Origin: Paenibacillus dakarensis
GTDB taxonomy: Bacteria; Bacillota; Bacilli; Paenibacillales; Paenibacillaceae
DNA: 64,000 bases
Direction of reading: 5' to 3'
Assembly: GCF_001373415.1 (NCBI RefSeq)
Contig: NZ_CDSE01000084.1
Location: forward strand, 171,775 to 235,774
The stretch's first letter is position 1. Each line of letters starts with the position of its first letter. The notes beneath the pieces were generated by a model. The model ran no database searches. It was not told the origin of the DNA and was given only the letters and a program-made list of their open reading frames with translations. Both the position numbers and the translations under genes were made by a program. Shown in pieces: positions 41,878 through 52,202 of the stretch.

Positions 41878-44800
41878 CTACATCTGAATCCATTGAGCCG
41901 AAGGGCTAAGCTCTCTAATCCGCTGCACCACATGCTCGTGACAAGTCATCATAATAATCTGCCTTCCAGAGGATACCTCTGCAAGCAGCTGAAGGGCATA
42001 ACCTAAACGCTCGCTGTCAAAGTTAACGAATATATCATCCAGTACAAGCGGCAATTTTACCTTATTCGGCATGAGCTCCACCAGCGCCAGACGCATTGCC
42101 AGGTACAGCTGTTCTGCTGTCCCCCGGCTGAGCCGCGAGCTTTCGACAACCGTTCCGCCAGCTTGTTCAGCCAAAAGCATCTGATCACCCATTCGCATCA
42201 AAACCCGAGTATAAGCTCCCCCGGTCAATCGTGAAAAATATACCGAAGCGAGCCTCAACACCTGCGGCTGTTTCTCTTCTTCATAAATTTTACGGGTCCT
42301 GCTGATCAGCTCCATTCCGATGGACCGAATTACATATTGGACAGCAATGTCTTTAAGTGCAGCCTGTTTTTCCTTTAGCTGCTGAAGTGTATCCTCATGA
42401 AGTCCCTTTTGTTCAAGGCTCTCCTTCTCCTGTAAAAGACGGCCCCGGCGCTCCTGCAGCTCATCTCTTGCAGCTTCGTCTGCTTCCGCTGCCTTCTCTA
42501 TTTCCTGACACCGTATTTCCAGCTCCAGCTTATCCGATTGCTCCAGAATAAATTCGATCTGTGCCCGCTCTTCCGGATTCCAGCCGCTGAACATAACAAC
42601 TTCACCATGCCGGATACTCTGCTCTAATTGTTCTGCACGGATGGACGCTGTTCCAAGACGCAGGAAGTCCTCCTCGTTCTCTGTCCTGCTTGTCTTCAGC
42701 AGCTCGTTCTTCTCTTCCTGCAGCCTGCTGATTGCTTCAGCGACTATGACTTCCTCAGCCTGCAGTTCGTCAAGCCTTCCCGTCAGCAGCTTTCTTTCAT
42801 GGATCGTCTCTTTATAGGCCTTCCATTCTTGATAAACAGCCTCGAAAGGGTCTGCTTCCGTTTCTTTGATCCCCAATTCCCGTTCAATAAGAACACAGTC
42901 CTTTTTAAAACGAGCCTCTTCTTGAGACAGCACGTCTATTTTCGGAGACAAGCTTTGCAGCTGCCTAATCAGTTCATTTCCTTGTTCTGCGGAGCTAAGA
43001 ATATCCATGACAGCGTCCGGTGACAGACTGTGCGGTAACAGCCTCTCCTCAAGCCAGCTCTCCCATTGCTGCTCCAGCTCCAGAAATCTCTTTTCTTCCT
43101 GCTGGATCACCCGCTCGATATGCTTCAGCTCCGTATGATTCTGAGAAACCCGCTCCTTGGCTGTATTCACTTCAGCCGCAAGGCGCTGCAGACGCTGCTG
43201 CCAAGCCTGCCATTCGTCCATCATCTTTCTGATTTCCCGCAGGCGGGCTTCCATTTGTACCGGGTCTGCCGGAATATTAGCAGCAGTGCCTTTCATTCCA
43301 CGCCCGTTCGTTATCTCTTCAGTTACGGCAGCATAAGGATCTCCAATCAGATCCGAGATAAGTGTGATTACCTCCTGCTCACCGTTCACCGCAGTTCTTG
43401 CCGTCTCAACCGAACCACCCTGGGCAGCCTTTACCCTCCGTCCGTTCCACCAGATATAAATATCCATAACGGCAAGCAGTGCTGCCGCTGCTGCAGCTGC
43501 CTCCGGCGCCCCTGCGCCAAACAGTATGGCCGGCAGCACAATCGTAAGAGTGCTTAACACCACAAGCAGGTTACGATGTAAAGCTGGAACTCCTTTTGAA
43601 GGCAGGGTATCCTGCAGTGTACCCGCTCCTCTTCCACTGAGTCCGGTCATTCGTGCTTCTCTCCAGCGCTCTGCTTCTAGTTGAAGCTTATTCCATAGAG
43701 TGAGCGTTTCCCGAGGTTCAGTTGGTTTGATCATATAGAAGTGGGATTTTCCGTTCTCTATTTCTTCCTGAAGGCTACGCTGTGCTTCCCGCAAGGATAC
43801 TTCAGATGCAGCTAACGTGCGCATCGCACCTCTCTGTTCGAAAGACAATGTCTCCATTCGGCGGTCATAACCTGCGAAAGAAGAGCCCATCCGGCGGATT
43901 TCTTCACGCTGAGCGGCAGATACCTTGAATGAAGCCAAATGATGTGGTGTCCAGGACCCATCAATATCCTGCAATATACGAAAAAGGCGATCCTCCAGGA
44001 TCCCAAACTCCGATCGAAGCTTCTCTTTCTCGGTCTTCCCTGCAATATACAGCGGTCTTCTCGACCAGATGGCCTCAATATCCGGACCCAGCTTCTCCAG
44101 AACAGGCTGCTCAGGCAAACGTTCAAGAGCACTTCTCGTATCAGCTGCCCTTTTCAGTATCTGTTCTCGTCTCAGATCCAGTCCCTTATACTCCTCCCGC
44201 AGCTGTTCCCAGCGGTTCAGCCCTTCTGATGGAAATGCGGAAATGTCAGGCAGATCAGATTTTTCGAGAAGATCCTCCTTCCAGGAAAGCCATACGGGGC
44301 GAATCTCCACTGCCTTTCGATACAGCATCAGGTCCTTTAAGCTGCTTTGGCGCCTAAGCTCAAGCTGCTCCAGAGCCGTATCGATATTGTCCAGTTCCGA
44401 TATTACTCCGTTATACTGTTTAAGATAAGAACCGCTTTCTGCTATCCGTCTGCGCAGCTGCTCGATATCCTGAATAATCTTGGCACTCTCCTGAACTCTC
44501 CCCCTCGGTTTATATAACTTTTCCATTTCCTGATTCAGCTTCCGCTCTGCCTGCACAATGCCGTGGCCTCCGCCGATTCCCGCATGAAACAGATATCTGT
44601 TCATTTCCTCCGATTGAAGTGTCCTTATTTCCTCCAGTTCACTAAGGGAAATGGCAAATAACTGCCGGAACATATTCTCCGAAACACCGCCAAGCAAATC
44701 TCGTTCTAATTCCTGCTGTCCGAGTTCCTGTGCAGTGCCCTCACCGTCCTGTACAGTGATCTGCAAGCGCTCACTCCTACTCCCGCCGGAAGATCCTTCA

Positions 44801-45072
44801 GGCGAGCGCCCATAACGGCTAAGCATCCATCTGCTGCCGTTCTCATCCCATAATGACAGTTCGCCTCCGTGAATGCCTCCAGCCTTCGGTTCACCCCGCT
44901 GAGCAGATAGTGCTCGTCCGGGGAAACCGTACAGCATCGCACGGATGAAGTAGAGAACACTGCTCTTTCCGGCTTCATTAGGCCCGAATAGGACTGACAA
45001 TTTGCCGTTAAGCTCCAGCTCACGATCATGCACGGCACCAAAACCGCGTATATTAATCTTTTGTATTCTCAT
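41878..45072 (-). CDS. yhaN: YhaN-like SMC/Rad50-type ATPase
   Basis: 1064 residues. The N-terminal half-site has a P-loop VLFGPNEAGKSSVLYFIRAM (about residues 29-48), then very long coiled coils (about 180-480 and 590-880) interrupted by a hydrophobic stretch (about 495-540, LLVVLSTLTIVLPAILF, and AAAAALLAVMDIYIWW) that looks like a membrane hairpin, as known for YhaN. The C-terminus has the signature SRLSRGTAEQLYLAMRLAL and Walker B LPLVLDDIFVNFD. It partners the YhaO nuclease, whose gene overlaps it by 4 bp. Probable role in DNA end processing at the membrane. Confidence 0.88.
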   Translation of the reverse strand: MRIQKINIRGFGAVHDRELELNGKLSVLFGPNEAGKSSVLYFIRAMLYGFPGRALSAQRGEPKAGGIHGGELSLWDENGSRWMLSRYGRSPEGSSGGSRSERLQITVQDGEGTAQELGQQELERDLLGGVSENMFRQLFAISLSELEEIRTLQSEEMNRYLFHAGIGGGHGIVQAERKLNQEMEKLYKPRGRVQESAKIIQDIEQLRRRIAESGSYLKQYNGVISELDNIDTALEQLELRRQSSLKDLMLYRKAVEIRPVWLSWKEDLLEKSDLPDISAFPSEGLNRWEQLREEYKGLDLRREQILKRAADTRSALERLPEQPVLEKLGPDIEAIWSRRPLYIAGKTEKEKLRSEFGILEDRLFRILQDIDGSWTPHHLASFKVSAAQREEIRRMGSSFAGYDRRMETLSFEQRGAMRTLAASEVSLREAQRSLQEEIENGKSHFYMIKPTEPRETLTLWNKLQLEAERWREARMTGLSGRGAGTLQDTLPSKGVPALHRNLLVVLSTLTIVLPAILFGAGAPEAAAAAAALLAVMDIYIWWNGRRVKAAQGGSVETARTAVNGEQEVITLISDLIGDPYAAVTEEITNGRGMKGTAANIPADPVQMEARLREIRKMMDEWQAWQQRLQRLAAEVNTAKERVSQNHTELKHIERVIQQEEKRFLELEQQWESWLEERLLPHSLSPDAVMDILSSAEQGNELIRQLQSLSPKIDVLSQEEARFKKDCVLIERELGIKETEADPFEAVYQEWKAYKETIHERKLLTGRLDELQAEEVIVAEAISRLQEEKNELLKTSRTENEEDFLRLGTASIRAEQLEQSIRHGEVVMFSGWNPEERAQIEFILEQSDKLELEIRCQEIEKAAEADEAARDELQERRGRLLQEKESLEQKGLHEDTLQQLKEKQAALKDIAVQYVIRSIGMELISRTRKIYEEEKQPQVLRLASVYFSRLTGGAYTRVLMRMGDQMLLAEQAGGTVVESSRLSRGTAEQLYLAMRLALVELMPNKVKLPLVLDDIFVNFDSERLGYALQLLAEVSSGRQIIMMTCHEHVVQRIRELSPSAQWIQM

Positions 45073-46376
45073 ACTGAAGAACCTCCGGCTATCTGATCAT
45101 CAAGCAGAAGCACAGTATTTAGCTCCATCGCTCTCCTCAGCCATTCCTTCTGCTCCTCAATAGAGATTTCTAAGAGAAGCTGCCTCATTTCAGCCTGCTC
45201 CATCAAAGGCTTCATCGCGGCCTGTATAACACTATTTCTTCCCGCTTCTTCTACATGCTGAGCCTCAGCCATACGGAGCATCTCCCCGATAAAACTATCC
45301 TCCTGCAGCAGTTGATCCAGCTGGAAATCGGCTCCGGATTCAAGACGGAAGCTCTCAACCCAGACACCGCCAGCAAAACCAGCCATGCCTGCACGGTTAT
45401 CTTCCTTCCTGCGTAATTCATTCAGCATATCATCCAGGATATAACCGTCCTCCAGCATTTGGTGAACCTTGCTTCTTCCCGTAATACGTATGCGAACCAT
45501 ATTAAATACAGAGGTATGGGAGCTTGCAATTTGAGCTAGTTGTTCCTCAACTTCAAGGCGAAAATCTTCCGGCTGACAGCAATCGTTAATAGAAACTATG
45601 ATCTCAGACCAGCGGACAGTGTCCAGCTCCCTGAAATGCATAGCCACCGTTCCGTCCTCATCCACATCTATCAGATAACAGCCCTTGGGCCCCGTTTCCC
45701 GAATATGTCTTCCTTGAATATTGCCCGGATATACGATGTACGGCAGCTCATGCAAAATCCTGCGGCTGTGAATATGGCCAAGCGCCCAGTAATGATAGCC
45801 AGAGCCTATAAGATCCTTTTTCGTGCAAGGTGCGTACGTTTCATGTTCTTGATCTCCATCTACATTCGCATGAAGCAGACCTATATGAAACAAGTCGGAA
45901 TTCTTTCTTTTGCTATACCGAAGTGAAATATTGTCTTTCACCTTGGAGGTTGGATAAGACATGCCCGAAATCACTGCAATCTCCTGACCGTCGCTTCGCC
46001 GGGATACCGTTACGGATTCAGGCTCAGCACCAAAGGTATGTACCAGGGGCGGTAATGTCACTTCAAGCCGCGGGCTGTCCAGCGGATCATGATTTCCATG
46101 AATGATAAATACGGGGATCTGCTCCCCGTCAAGCATCTTCAGCGCCTCCATAAAACGGAGCTGCGCCCGAAGCGATGTGTTCGCACTATCATAAATATCA
46201 CCGCTTATAACAACAAAATCGACTCTCTCCGTAGTGGCAAGCTGCACCAGCCGGTCCAGAGCTGTAAAGGTCGATTGCTGCAATTGTTTACGAACTTGGT
46301 CTGTCAATCCGGACAAACCCGCAAAAGGGCTGTCCAGATGCAGATCTGCTGCATGAATAAATCGGAAGGGAAGCAT
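45069..46376 (-). CDS. yhaO: YhaO-like Mre11-type metallophosphoesterase
   Basis: 435 residues. Metallophosphoesterase motifs in order: HAADLHLDSPF (DxH), VISGDIYDS (GD), HGNHDPLDSP (GNHD), GLLHANVD and ALGHIHSRRI (GHxH), the arrangement of Mre11/SbcD nucleases. The C-terminal part is helical and likely contacts YhaN. ATG preceded by GAGGACAG. Co-translated with yhaN through an ATGA overlap, giving an SbcCD/Rad50-Mre11-like pair. Confidence 0.9.
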   Translation of the reverse strand: MLPFRFIHAADLHLDSPFAGLSGLTDQVRKQLQQSTFTALDRLVQLATTERVDFVVISGDIYDSANTSLRAQLRFMEALKMLDGEQIPVFIIHGNHDPLDSPRLEVTLPPLVHTFGAEPESVTVSRRSDGQEIAVISGMSYPTSKVKDNISLRYSKRKNSDLFHIGLLHANVDGDQEHETYAPCTKKDLIGSGYHYWALGHIHSRRILHELPYIVYPGNIQGRHIRETGPKGCYLIDVDEDGTVAMHFRELDTVRWSEIIVSINDCCQPEDFRLEVEEQLAQIASSHTSVFNMVRIRITGRSKVHQMLEDGYILDDMLNELRRKEDNRAGMAGFAGGVWVESFRLESGADFQLDQLLQEDSFIGEMLRMAEAQHVEEAGRNSVIQAAMKPLMEQAEMRQLLLEISIEEQKEWLRRAMELNTVLLLDDQIAGGSSV

Positions 46377-46391
46377 GTTCTGTCCTCTTTC

Positions 46392-47516
46392 TTACGATTG
46401 ATATTTCAAATATAATTTCTTAAGCTCATTCACCGATTTCGAGAGTGAATATTGCTTTTTGGCTTTATCCCAAGCTGTACGAGCCAGTTCATACCGGTAC
46501 AACGGGTCAGAGATTACTTTTTCAAGCGCTTCGCAAAGCGCCTTATCATCCTCGGGAGGTACAAGCAGGCCGTTCACCCCGTTCTCAATTTGCTCTGCAA
46601 TTCCCCCTACATCACTTCCCACAATTGCAAGACAGCTGAGTGCTGCCTCTGCAAATACAGAGCCAAACGCCTCGGCCCGGGACGGAAGCACAAAAATATC
46701 AAAGAAAGGCATGAACTCTTCGGGATGCAGTGTATATCCGTAAAAAATGGTCTCCTGATAAATTCCGAGCTCTTTAGCCATACCCTCCAGCTCTTGTCTC
46801 GACGGACCATCGCCAATGATATGAAGTACATAATCGTACCCTTTGTTCTTAAGCTCCGCACATGCCTTCAGTAGAATATCCAGTCCTTTTGCAGGAACAA
46901 GGCGGCAGACGGTAACAAGCTGAGGAACCTCGTTCTCATGCGGCACAGGCTTAAACCGTTTCTCATCAAATCCATTTCGAATAATACCAATCGCTTCCGG
47001 GGATTCCACGTAAGCCGACAAATAGCCCGCAAAAGACCGGGATACCGTAAGAAGCTTATCGCTGACATATTCCAGCTCACGGTATAGCGAAACAAGAAAA
47101 CGGTGTTCCAGGCCATTCTCCTCAATTTTTCCATTCAAAATAAGCTCCCGCTCATAGCTGGAATGAATCGTCTGAATAAGCGGTGTATCCGGAAAGACGG
47201 TCTTCATGGCGAGACCCGCGATGGGGTGATGTGCATGAATAAGATCATAACGTTTATGAATCCGAAGCCGAATCCACCATATGTAGTCCAGGTAGGTCTG
47301 TATATACTTGCGAACAATAGGGCTTTGTTCGTATTCCTTCCAGTCAAATGTATGAAACACTGGCTCCTCTTGTCCTTTGTTGCGGATCCTTTTAGGCAGC
47401 CAGAACATATCCATGTCCCAGCGTGAGGATTGAAACCGGTCCTGCAAATAAGGAATCATCGAAGAGACGCCTCCCGGCTGTTCAGGAGGGAAAAATAACG
47501 CTTGTAGTAATTTCAT
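46392..47516 (-). CDS. Glycosyltransferase family 4 protein
   Basis: 374 residues from the ATG at 47516 (AAGGGAGAT upstream). GT-B fold: N-terminal acceptor domain with PPEQPGGVSSMIPYL and HAHHPIAGLA, C-terminal donor domain with LVTVCRLVPAKGLDILLKA, the FVLPSRAEAFGSVFAEA motif with the catalytic Glu pair, and GGIAEQIENGVNGLLVPP. It transfers a sugar from a nucleotide-sugar to a surface glycan or glycolipid; specificity unknown. Confidence 0.9.
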   Translation of the reverse strand: MKLLQALFFPPEQPGGVSSMIPYLQDRFQSSRWDMDMFWLPKRIRNKGQEEPVFHTFDWKEYEQSPIVRKYIQTYLDYIWWIRLRIHKRYDLIHAHHPIAGLAMKTVFPDTPLIQTIHSSYERELILNGKIEENGLEHRFLVSLYRELEYVSDKLLTVSRSFAGYLSAYVESPEAIGIIRNGFDEKRFKPVPHENEVPQLVTVCRLVPAKGLDILLKACAELKNKGYDYVLHIIGDGPSRQELEGMAKELGIYQETIFYGYTLHPEEFMPFFDIFVLPSRAEAFGSVFAEAALSCLAIVGSDVGGIAEQIENGVNGLLVPPEDDKALCEALEKVISDPLYRYELARTAWDKAKKQYSLSKSVNELKKLYLKYQS

Positions 47517-47624
47517 GAGGATCTCCCTTTCTGGTGGTCTCTTTTCAGACACTTTTTAATTATGGTATATTAGAACATATGTTTCAATAAAGGAAAATAA
47601 ATACTCCGGGAGTCGATACCGCTC

Positions 47625-48779
47625 ATGAGCGAACTCACCGTACCTTCTGCCTTTTCCATTTTTGGCGTATCAGCCATTTGCGCTGCCTACTTAGCCGTAT
47701 TAATGCTGGTCATGTGCCTGCTAATCTATAGTAAACAACGAAAGAAAGCTTATGTTTACATGGCAGCTGCATTCTTTTTCATTATGACATATGAAAGTCT
47801 GAACATCCATCAGGCATTCTCGGGTCAAGCTTTATTTAAAGATTGGCTGCGCCCTCTCCAGCTCTATTCATTCGTGCTTCTCAATCTGTCTGTTCTGATG
47901 CTGTACCGGCGAGTCCGTCAAGCCCGCAGCAGACTGGCTGCATTATCAGGAGTCCTGTTAACGATACCGCTTCTTATTCCTGATTCCGCCAACCCTCTCT
48001 GGACCTCACTATATCTGGACCTCTTTGAATGGACTGTGATCTACATCAGCTATACAAAAATATCCACCCGGATTGGCCAACAGATTAAATATGTCGTTGG
48101 ATTAACGATATATGCACTTTGGGCTGTATTAAGCACCATTCAGCGGTATTATCTCCTGGCAGAAGATCAGGAATGGCTGAGAGCGACGATTTCCATCCTG
48201 CCTATCCCCTTTTACAGCATTATATTCTTCATCCTGATCCAGCGTATCATCGAATTAATGCAATCGATATACCGTTCTTCCATCACAGACGGATTGACCG
48301 GCTTGTACAATCGCCGCTATTTCATGAAAAATTTACACCATTATGCAGCGCAGCAGCTCAAAATTTCGGCTATCTTTTGTGACATCGACAATTTCAAGAA
48401 ATTAAACGACACCGAAGGGCATGCCCGTGCGGATGAAGTCCTGAAGCAAGTGTCTGATATTCTGGAAGAAGAGCTTGAAGGAATCGGAATTACAGGACGT
48501 TATGGCGGCGAGGAGTTAGTCGCTCTGGTCGTGAGCCGGGGAATAAGAACATCTCAAGTTGCAGAGAAAATTCGGTCACGCGTCGCAGAGGAAACGACGG
48601 TTACCGTTAGTGTCGGCTTCAGTGCACTCCGGAAAGGGATGAATGGTGACATGCTGATGAAGCAGGCCGACGAGGCGATGTATATCTCAAAGACCAGCGG
48701 CAAAAATCGAGTAACCGATTATCACAGCAAGGCTTCCCGTTTCCCTGTCCCTAAGGAGCCTGCCGACGATTATATCTGA
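47625..48779 (+). CDS. Membrane-bound diguanylate cyclase (GGDEF domain)
   Basis: 384 residues. Six or seven membrane helices (about residues 12-215) form an N-terminal sensor, followed by a GGDEF domain (about 225-365): DGLTGLYNRRYF, FCDIDNFKKLND and the active-site loop RYGGEELVALV (GGEEL variant, catalytically competent in the family). It probably makes cyclic di-GMP. No inhibitory RxxD is evident just before GGEEL. The ribosome site CGGGAG is rather far (12 nt). Confidence 0.9.
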   Translation: MSELTVPSAFSIFGVSAICAAYLAVLMLVMCLLIYSKQRKKAYVYMAAAFFFIMTYESLNIHQAFSGQALFKDWLRPLQLYSFVLLNLSVLMLYRRVRQARSRLAALSGVLLTIPLLIPDSANPLWTSLYLDLFEWTVIYISYTKISTRIGQQIKYVVGLTIYALWAVLSTIQRYYLLAEDQEWLRATISILPIPFYSIIFFILIQRIIELMQSIYRSSITDGLTGLYNRRYFMKNLHHYAAQQLKISAIFCDIDNFKKLNDTEGHARADEVLKQVSDILEEELEGIGITGRYGGEELVALVVSRGIRTSQVAEKIRSRVAEETTVTVSVGFSALRKGMNGDMLMKQADEAMYISKTSGKNRVTDYHSKASRFPVPKEPADDYI

Positions 48780-48802
48780 GACAAGCACCTTTAAGGCAAT
48801 AC

Positions 48803-48847
48803 AAAAAGTCTCCGCTTTCGCACTCGTTCGTGGAAGCAGAGACTTTT
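48803..48847. terminator. Bidirectional terminator
   Basis: AAAAAGTCTC.GCTT pairs with AAGC.GAGACTTTT, with an inner CACTCGTTCGTG hairpin, between convergent genes. Confidence 0.85.
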
Positions 48848-48860
48848 CTATTGTTCTTGA

Positions 48861-49661
48861 TTATGACAAGCAGTACTTGATTAACGCTTCATGCACACCA
48901 TCTTCATTATTCGATGCCGTGATCGCATTTGCTGCAGCCTTTACTTCAACCGGAGAATTATCCATCGCAATGCCCATACCTGCAAAGGTCAACATGGTAA
49001 TATCGTTATAATAATTGCCGATTGCAAGAACCTCTTCCGGTTTTACTCTGCGCTTGGCTGCCAGCTGCTTCAGAGCATTGCCTTTGGAAGCCTGCTCGTG
49101 CATTAAGTCTATAAAGAACTCGCCGCTGCGGAGCATATTAAATACCGGTGTCCATTTACTCCATTCCGCAAATACCTCATCCAGCTCAGCCGCTTTACCG
49201 AATGCCGTAAACTTTACGACAGGCTCAGCCAGTTCATCCCAAGATGGCAGGTTTGTGGGAGTCATCAGAAAGGTTTCATACATATCACGTACAGGACCCG
49301 CCAAGCCCTCTTCCTTGTCCACGTAAATATCAAACGCCGTATTGACGTCAAAATGAACACCCTTCTCACGGCAATAATTAATAAACGGGTCCAGCGAATT
49401 ATTGTCCATGGTAAATTGATGAACAATATTCCGGGTTTCCATCTCAACCGTAGCCGCTCCGTTATGGCTAATCACATAGCCGGATAAACCCATCTGCTCC
49501 ATAAAAGGAATGGAGTTTTGCGGTCCCCGTCCCGTACAGAGAACAATTTCGATCCCTTGTTTTGAAGCCTCGATGATGGTTTTCATGGTCTGCTCTGTCA
49601 TCCTGTGCTCATCATTCAGCAATGTTCCGTCTACGTCCAGTGCAACCAGTTTATAAGTCAT
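48861..49661 (-). CDS. Cof-type HAD-IIB phosphatase
   Basis: 266 residues from the ATG at 49661 (YKLVALDVDGT follows); an upstream in-frame ATG has no ribosome site. HAD motif I ALDVDGTLLND, motif II VLCTGR, motif III Lys in QASKGNALKQLA, motif IV EVLAIGNYYNDITML. Cof-type cap domain. Dephosphorylates small sugar or cofactor phosphates in the cytoplasm; substrate unknown. Confidence 0.9.
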   Translation of the reverse strand: MTYKLVALDVDGTLLNDEHRMTEQTMKTIIEASKQGIEIVLCTGRGPQNSIPFMEQMGLSGYVISHNGAATVEMETRNIVHQFTMDNNSLDPFINYCREKGVHFDVNTAFDIYVDKEEGLAGPVRDMYETFLMTPTNLPSWDELAEPVVKFTAFGKAAELDEVFAEWSKWTPVFNMLRSGEFFIDLMHEQASKGNALKQLAAKRRVKPEEVLAIGNYYNDITMLTFAGMGIAMDNSPVEVKAAANAITASNNEDGVHEALIKYCLS

Positions 49662-49688
49662 ACTCCACCCATCCTTTTGCATTTATCT

Positions 49689-50468
49689 CTATTTCTTATT
49701 ATCTAACGGATCCATAGCCCCCGGTTTACCGAGGATCGCCAGCTCATCTTCTGTCAGCTCCCGGTAAGAACCGATCGGAAGCGATTCATCCAGCATAAGC
49801 TCGCCCATTCGAACCCTCTTTAAATAGACCACTTTTTGACCAACAGCCTCAAACATCCGTTTAACCTGATGGAACTTGCCTTCATGGATCGTTAGCGAAA
49901 TTTTGGACAGCGGCCCATCATCCCGCTCCTCAACCGATAATATCGTTAGTTCTGCAGGCAGCGTGACATACCCGTCATCTAATGTTACCCCTTCCGAGAA
50001 GAGCCTAACTTCTGATTCCGTTACCCGTCCCGCAACATCTGCTTCATACGTTTTGGGTACATGCTTTCGGGGCGACAAAAGCTCATGCGCGAGCTTGCCG
50101 TCATTGGTTAGCAGAAGAAGTCCTTCTGTATCTTTATCCAGTCTTCCAACCGGAAACGGCTCGTATATCAAATAAGACTTGTCCAATAAGTCCAGTACGG
50201 TCCGATCTCTCGAATCCTCTGTCGCTGAAACCACTCCCGGCGGCTTATGCAGCATGATATAGATAAACTCCCTATAGAGAAGCTTCTCTCCTTCTACTTC
50301 AATAACATCCCTGTAAGGATCCACATGCATGCCTGGATCCTTGGCCGGAAGTCCGTTTACAACGACTCCTCCCTGCTTCACCAGCTTCTTCAATTCAGCA
50401 CGGGAGCCGTACCCCATATTGGAGAGCACTTTATCCAGCCTTTGAGTCGTTCTGCCCTTGGCACTCAT
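49689..50468 (-). CDS. rsuA: 16S rRNA pseudouridine(516) synthase, RsuA family
   Basis: 259 residues from the ATG at 50468, which overlaps the stop of the methyltransferase gene. S4 domain at the start (QRLDKVLSNMGYGSRAEL), then the RsuA catalytic motif GRLDKDTEGLLLLTNDG with the catalytic Asp, and TIHEGKFHQVKRMFEAVG. It isomerises a uridine in small-subunit rRNA (position 516 in E. coli RsuA). Together with the adjoining methyltransferase it forms an RNA-modification pair. Confidence 0.88.
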   Translation of the reverse strand: MSAKGRTTQRLDKVLSNMGYGSRAELKKLVKQGGVVVNGLPAKDPGMHVDPYRDVIEVEGEKLLYREFIYIMLHKPPGVVSATEDSRDRTVLDLLDKSYLIYEPFPVGRLDKDTEGLLLLTNDGKLAHELLSPRKHVPKTYEADVAGRVTESEVRLFSEGVTLDDGYVTLPAELTILSVEERDDGPLSKISLTIHEGKFHQVKRMFEAVGQKVVYLKRVRMGELMLDESLPIGSYRELTEDELAILGKPGAMDPLDNKK

Positions 50469-52066
50469 ACCGATGTCCACCTCCAGCCTGCAGGATACTC
50501 ATTTTTCAGTATGCCGGGCTGCTGCCATTTGCCCCATCCAGCTGCATACCCGTCTATCAATACTAGCACATAACCTTTAAGATCTGAGGATGGCTCGCTT
50601 TGAATCCGGTCGGCAGGAACCTCAAGCGTCTCCCCCTTCAGGTATCTTACAGCTTCACCGTCTTGTGAAGACAGATTGACCGATCTGCGCGCTTCATTCG
50701 GATGTAGTGCCGTTGCAAGCGGATGCCCCGGCACAAATCTGCCATTCTTGACTTGTCCCATGTACCAGCCTGCTCTTACCGTCTTAAGCCCCTTTAACCG
50801 GCTTCCTGGCAAGGGGGAAACATATATATTATTTCCATACACTACAGGATATCCTGCAGATATATCCACATTCAGCTGTTTATGAATAAACTCATAAAAA
50901 GGAGTTAGGCAATCGGCTTCAGCTTCTCTGCGTCCATGCTCGGACGAGCCGCCAGTGCGCTTTCCTCCTGCTGCCTTGTTATCTTTATGACGCGCCCCAT
51001 GGCGTGAGCCTTGGCCCTTTGCCTGTGAACGATATTCCTTCTTCGTAGAGGTGTTAATCGAATGCTCCGCTGTTTCCATCCTCATGATTTCGGAGGTGTC
51101 TTCCAGTTCACCTTCCCGCTGAAGGACAGCCATGAAATGTCCCTCTCCCTTCACACGATGAGGCCACAGCCGCCCGGTTCCAGCGGTCTGCTGGACGTAC
51201 GGACCCAGTTCATCTCCCTCTTCAATCCGGAAGCCATCCCGCTTCCCCAGCCACTGTGCTTCTCCCTTTGAGAACCACTCGGAGTCACCAATAGGAACTA
51301 CTGAAAACTCCGAATGGTCCTTTAGAAACGATGCGATCATGCCTTCATTCTCCTCTGGGGAAAACGTGCATGTGGAATAGACAAGCCTTCCACCTCTCCT
51401 CAGCATTTTGGCAGCAGAAGCTAAGATCTCTTTCTGCATATCTGCATATTTAAGGGGTGAGGATTCTTCCCAGTACTTAAGCATATCCTCATCTTTCCGA
51501 AACATCCCTTCACCTGAGCAAGGGGCATCAATCAGAATTTTGGTGAAAAACTGCGGGAAAGCTTCAGCAATCCGTTCTGGACTTTCGTTTAATACGATGG
51601 CATTTCGGACACCGTACATTTCAATGTTTTTCGCCAATGCCTTCGTCCGGTCCGGATGCAGATCATTTGTGACCAGAAGCCCCGAACCAGCAAGCTTCGC
51701 CGCAATCTGGGTCGATTTTCCGCCCGGTGCAGCGCACAGATCGAGCACAAGGTCACCCGGCTCTACAGACAACAGCTCAACCGGTGCCATTGCGCTAGGC
51801 TCCTGAATGTAATAAAGCCCTGCATGATAGTAAGGGTGTCGTCCCGGGCGTGCGCCTTCCTCCACGTAAAACCCTGTTTCAGCCCATGGAATGGGTTCAA
51901 GAATAAATGGAGAAATAGCTTTAAACTGCTCTTTACTTATCTTTAATGTATTAATACGTATGCCAGCATGCGGCATCTGCTCATAGGATTGTTTAAACTG
52001 CTCAAAATCATCGCCAAGGAGAGAATGCATCTTAGCCTCAAATGGCGCTGGAAGTCGAAAAGCCAT
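50465..52066 (-). CDS. RsmF/RsmB-type m5C RNA methyltransferase
   Basis: 533 residues. SAM-dependent cytosine-C5 RNA methyltransferase: LVLDLCAAPGGKST (SAM site), LIDAPCSGEGMFR and LVYSTCTFSPEENEG (the two catalytic cysteines). A basic, low-complexity linker (about 340-385) is followed by a C-terminal PUA-like domain (GYPVVYGNNIYVSPL, GWYMGQVKNGRF), the layout of RsmF. Likely 16S rRNA target. ATG at 52066; ATGA overlap with rsuA. Confidence 0.88.
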   Translation of the reverse strand: MAFRLPAPFEAKMHSLLGDDFEQFKQSYEQMPHAGIRINTLKISKEQFKAISPFILEPIPWAETGFYVEEGARPGRHPYYHAGLYYIQEPSAMAPVELLSVEPGDLVLDLCAAPGGKSTQIAAKLAGSGLLVTNDLHPDRTKALAKNIEMYGVRNAIVLNESPERIAEAFPQFFTKILIDAPCSGEGMFRKDEDMLKYWEESSPLKYADMQKEILASAAKMLRRGGRLVYSTCTFSPEENEGMIASFLKDHSEFSVVPIGDSEWFSKGEAQWLGKRDGFRIEEGDELGPYVQQTAGTGRLWPHRVKGEGHFMAVLQREGELEDTSEIMRMETAEHSINTSTKKEYRSQAKGQGSRHGARHKDNKAAGGKRTGGSSEHGRREAEADCLTPFYEFIHKQLNVDISAGYPVVYGNNIYVSPLPGSRLKGLKTVRAGWYMGQVKNGRFVPGHPLATALHPNEARRSVNLSSQDGEAVRYLKGETLEVPADRIQSEPSSDLKGYVLVLIDGYAAGWGKWQQPGILKNEYPAGWRWTSV

Positions 52067-52202
52067 ATATCTACCTGCCTGTTCTAGTTATAGTGTGATA
52101 GCGAATTCTTCTTTGTTCCGCAATGACATTTATTCATGTATAATAAATTACATTATAAGGGACATGCCCTAATAATACTATTTAACAATCGGGGGTGAGT
52201 TA